Shown piece by piece: positions 6,973 to 8,872 of a DNA stretch of 8,872 nt (the first letter of the stretch is position 1; each line of letters opens with the position of its first letter). Source of the DNA: Planctomycetaceae bacterium (GTDB taxonomy: Bacteria > Planctomycetota > Planctomycetia > Pirellulales > Thermoguttaceae). The position numbers were made by a program, and so were the translations under genes. Under the pieces are notes generated by a model that had not been told where the DNA came from, did no database searches, and saw only the letters and a list, made by a program, of their open reading frames with translations. The stretch covers positions 1 to 8,872 of the forward strand of contig JAISBG010000448.1 of the NCBI GenBank assembly GCA_031266315.1. Direction: 5' to 3'.

Positions 6973-6984
6973 CGGTAAATCCTT
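6973..6984 (-). promoter_or_regulatory. Shine-Dalgarno that fixes the upstream DUF1559 start
   Basis: AAAGGA/AAGGA on the minus strand (core 6984-6980) sits seven bases before the ATG at 6972. Most starts in this window have weaker sites, so this argues that the true start lies on the far side of the poly-G tract. Confidence 0.65.
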
Positions 6985-7018
6985 TCTTAAAAATTATTGA
7001 TGAAAAATGTGAAATCTC

Positions 7019-8395
7019 TCAACAGCGTGGAATTTCGAATCCCTTACGCTGTTCACGAGCCAAAAAAGTATTTGCCTGTTCATCGTTCACAAAGCGTTCC
7101 GTTTGAGGGTTCCACGCGAGTTCGCGCCCCAATCGGGCGGCAATGCAAGCCGTATGGCACAGGTTAATTTCCTGAACATGAGAGTACACGTCGGAAACCG
7201 GTAATCCGCCTTCTTTAATGCACCGAATCATATTCAATTTATGAGCCAACATATCGTTATCGTTTTCCATTTTTTTCCCTTTGTATAACGATCGATAATC
7301 TTCTTCTGTGAATGATTCCTGCACTTTGTCGTTCTCGAAAACATCTCCTTTGATCTGTCCGCGACTCACGTGCATAGTCCCTTTGGTTCCTTCAAAGAAT
7401 ATTCCATTTTTGTACGGAGAATGACTTACTATTTCAATAACGGTTCCGTCCGGCAACGTACAGTTAATTTGGAATTTTGACGCGGTTTGGTAACGGTTTT
7501 TAACAGTGGGCATTCCGTCTTTCAACGGGATAGGATGTTCAGCGATAACGGGATTGAGTTTCACTGCACCTTGCCCTTGACTGTCTTGCTGAAGAGCCCA
7601 AAGTGCAATATCAACATGATGAGCACCCCAATCGGTAAATTTTCCGCCCGCATAGTCGAAAAACCAACGAAATTCATGGTGTCCACGTGTATTTTTCGGA
7701 CAACCAAAATTCGGCAAAATATCTTCGGTGGCAATATATTCCGTAACTGGAGCCTGTCCTTGCCAAAGATTCCAATCAAGTGTTGGCGGCACCGGACATG
7801 CGGGAATGGGCGGACTTGACGGCGCGCCGTCAATGTGACAAACAACACGCTTTATTTGTCCCAAAAAACCTTTTCGGACAATTAAGACTGCCGTTTGGAA
7901 ACGTTTACTACTCCGTTGCATCGTTCCGACCTGAAAAACGCGGTCATATTTTTTACAAGCGTTACGAATAAGAGTTCCTTCTTCAACCGTCAACGTCAAA
8001 GGTTTTTCACAGAAAACATGTTTTCCCGCCATCAATGCTTCGACAGCGATTTTGATATGCCAGTGGTCGGGCGTAGCAATACCAACAAGGTTAATATCAT
8101 TACGGTCAAGAATCCGTCTGTAATCGGAATAGGTGTCCATTTTTCGGACATTAATTTGTTTATCTTTTAATGCGGGAGTCAAACCGTAACGCTTATCTAA
8201 GTCACATAAAGCAACTAAGTCGGATACCGCCGCAAAATTTCGGCAGTTGTTGCGTCCCATTGGTCCTATACCAATAAAACCAACTTGAATACGCTCATTC
8301 AGCGCAGAGGCTCGTAATATCGTTGGAGCAAAAAACGAAAAAACGGAGAACTGGGAAATCGTTTTGAGAAACCTGCGTCGGGATAACGTGTTCAT
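7019..8395 (-). CDS. Tat-exported Gfo/Idh/MocA family oxidoreductase
   Basis: A 458-residue NAD(P)-dependent sugar/polyol dehydrogenase-type protein. The start at 8395 is chosen because GAGG (8405-8402) lies six bases upstream and it places the twin-arginine motif SRRRFLK at residues 5-11; the frame extends 15 codons further to an ATG at 8440, which would only lengthen the n-region. The signal h-region (ISQFSVFSFFAPTIL) ends near ASA (29-31). The Rossmann domain shows VGFIGIGPMG (dinucleotide loop, 38-47), an acidic strand end at LCDLD (63-67), ATPDHWH (107-113) and the family signature EKP (130-132, in GKHVFCEKPLTL). The C-terminal alpha/beta domain has GGKFTDWGAHHVDIALW, with the usual active-site Asp/His. 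It ends RKGFEIPRC with TGA. Exported members are expanded in Planctomycetes and probably act on sugars released outside the cytoplasm; the substrate is unknown. The DUF1559 gene starts 46 bases downstream. Confidence 0.9.
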   Translation of the reverse strand: MNTLSRRRFLKTISQFSVFSFFAPTILRASALNERIQVGFIGIGPMGRNNCRNFAAVSDLVALCDLDKRYGLTPALKDKQINVRKMDTYSDYRRILDRNDINLVGIATPDHWHIKIAVEALMAGKHVFCEKPLTLTVEEGTLIRNACKKYDRVFQVGTMQRSSKRFQTAVLIVRKGFLGQIKRVVCHIDGAPSSPPIPACPVPPTLDWNLWQGQAPVTEYIATEDILPNFGCPKNTRGHHEFRWFFDYAGGKFTDWGAHHVDIALWALQQDSQGQGAVKLNPVIAEHPIPLKDGMPTVKNRYQTASKFQINCTLPDGTVIEIVSHSPYKNGIFFEGTKGTMHVSRGQIKGDVFENDKVQESFTEEDYRSLYKGKKMENDNDMLAHKLNMIRCIKEGGLPVSDVYSHVQEINLCHTACIAARLGRELAWNPQTERFVNDEQANTFLAREQRKGFEIPRC

Positions 8396-8495
8396 GGAAA
8401 ACCTCATGTAAAAAGAAAAACAATAATGGTAAGGAGTCAATCAATCACTTAATTAATTCCCAACAAAATTTCACACTTTCAATTTTCATACAAAT

Positions 8496-8524
8496 ATTAT
8501 CATTCCAAAAAAGAATTTAATCAA
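8496..8524 (-). promoter_or_regulatory. sigma70-type promoter for the Gfo/Idh/MocA-DUF1559 cluster
   Basis: On the minus strand, TTGATT (8524-8519) and GATAAT (8501-8496) are separated by exactly 17 bases. They match 4/6 and 5/6 of the TTGACA/TATAAT consensus. Transcription would begin near 8489, giving a leader of about 95 bases before the ATG at 8395. Confidence 0.5.
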
Positions 8525-8558
8525 GTTGATTTTAGATAAACATTCTGTCTTTTTAATC

Positions 8559-8594
8559 AATACCGATAAGGAAGTGTTCGCATTTTTCGGTATT
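8559..8594. other. imperfect inverted repeat upstream of the minus-strand promoter
   Basis: AATACCGA (8559-8566) pairs with TCGGTATT (8587-8594), with ATCA/TGAT continuing the stem after a one-base bulge; the loop is 20 bases. It lies about 35 bases upstream of the -35 box, so it could be an operator or a terminator from an upstream transcript. No U tract follows on either strand. Confidence 0.3.
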
Positions 8595-8673
8595 TGATGA
8601 ACATAGCGTTCCATTATTTGAATGCCTATTTATATTCGTTTTGGTTGTGGGATACTATCGAAAGCACTCATAA

Positions 8674-8872
8674 GGCAACTTCTAAAAACCTTCCCTTTTC
8701 TTTTTTGAGAATTATGTTATTTTATTTTTGTAGTTTTTTTTATTTTTTTTTTTCTTTTATTTTTAGAGAAGTTCCATGTCCTCATTTCCGTTGCCGCCTT
8801 CTTTTTTTGACGTTGAAAATCAGTTGGATAAGATTCACGCGTTGAACGATTTTCTTGTTCGTCTTAATGTTT
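8674..8872 (+). mobile_element. probable left end of an IS5-like insertion sequence (partial)
   Basis: The sequence GGCAACTTCTAAAAACC at 8674-8690, preceded by TAA, has the look of an IS5-family terminal inverted repeat with a 3-base TAA-type target duplication. It is followed by a short leader and a transposase-like start at 8776. The right end lies outside the window, so neither the inverted repeat nor the duplication can be confirmed. The call rests on remembered IS ends and on the adjoining reading frame. Confidence 0.35.
8776..8872 (+). CDS. 5' end of a probable IS5-family transposase (runs off the window)
   Basis: The ATG at 8776 opens a frame still open at the last base, giving 32 codons: MSSFPLPPSFFDVENQLDKI followed by HALNDFLVRLNV. 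A weak purine-rich AGAGAAG lies upstream (about 8765-8771). The pattern 'S-F-F-D ... L-D-K-I ... L-N-D-F-L-V-R-L-N' resembles the N-terminus of IS5-type DDE transposases (InsH N-terminal/DUF772 region, normally followed by an 'I-x-W-E' motif). Codon use looks like real coding sequence, unlike the T-rich stretch before it. The family assignment is from partial similarity in memory; an ordinary host gene remains possible. Confidence 0.45.
   Translation, partial: MSSFPLPPSFFDVENQLDKIHALNDFLVRLNV

Larger units (their letters stand above)
8396..8775. other. AT-rich intergenic region
   Basis: 380 bases without a supported gene. It holds the Gfo/Idh/MocA promoter and leader (8396-8524), a hairpin (8559-8594), and the probable IS left end with a very T-rich leader (about 8700-8765). 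A frame open on the plus strand at 8594-8845 is low-complexity (Phe/Tyr/Ser runs) and overlaps the better-supported start at 8776, so I do not count it. Confidence 0.6.

Noticed and set aside
8396..8440. 15-codon upstream extension of the Gfo/Idh/MocA gene
   Set aside because: The ATG at 8395 has a well-placed GAGG and a twin-arginine motif at residue 6; the extension adds an aromatic stretch (HYCFSFYMRF) atypical before a Tat signal.
8594..8845. Plus-strand 83-codon frame
   Set aside because: Low-complexity Phe/Tyr-rich translation of a T-rich stretch. It overlaps the more protein-like frame starting at 8776 in another phase and the putative IS end.

Overview
The window looks like a chromosomal segment of a planctomycete, most likely a moderately low-G+C Pirellulales/Thermoguttaceae-type lineage of the sort found in gut or anaerobic habitats. 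The evidence is a DUF1559 pseudopilin-like protein, a paired small lipoprotein with a carboxypeptidase-regulatory-like fold, and Tat-exported Gfo/Idh/MocA oxidoreductases, a combination greatly expanded in Planctomycetes. The taxonomic call is inference from gene content; there is no rRNA or marker gene here to prove it.

Layout. Plus strand, left half: a short leader with a tandem TATAAT box (1-184), an intact glucose-6-phosphate isomerase gene (pgi, 185-1828), an intergenic BIME-like inverted repeat (about 1860-2048), and a gene for a large secreted protein (start placed at 2109, end 4526). The latter has a probable alpha/alpha-toroid polysaccharide-lyase-like body and a C-terminal CBM-like beta-sandwich. 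Minus strand, right half, in transcription order: a promoter (8524-8496), a Tat-signal Gfo/Idh/MocA oxidoreductase (8395-7019), an interrupted DUF1559 gene (6972-5676), a lipoprotein (5502-4954), and a hidden decayed remnant of a second Tat/Gfo-type gene (4889-4630). A hairpin at 4553-4588 separates the converging halves. The far right edge (about 8674-8872) looks like the left end of an insertion sequence, with the first 32 codons of a transposase-like reading frame.

The most interesting locus is the DUF1559 gene. Its best start has a strong Shine-Dalgarno but is separated from the pilin-like helix by a run of 13 G (coding strand) that leaves it out of frame by one base; 12 or 15 G would restore a continuous frame. 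This is the architecture of a slipped-strand phase-variable gene, although a homopolymer sequencing error gives the same picture. The gene is broken a second time by an in-frame TGA at 6647-6645, directly followed by an ATG with a GGAGGA ribosome-binding-like sequence upstream, so the C-terminal domain could be made separately.

How the genes may work together: pgi is central glycolysis and stands alone. The secreted toroid protein, the exported oxidoreductase, the pseudopilin-like protein and the lipoprotein fit a cell-surface or periplasmic polysaccharide/sugar-handling lifestyle, but no direct functional link between the two halves can be shown from sequence.
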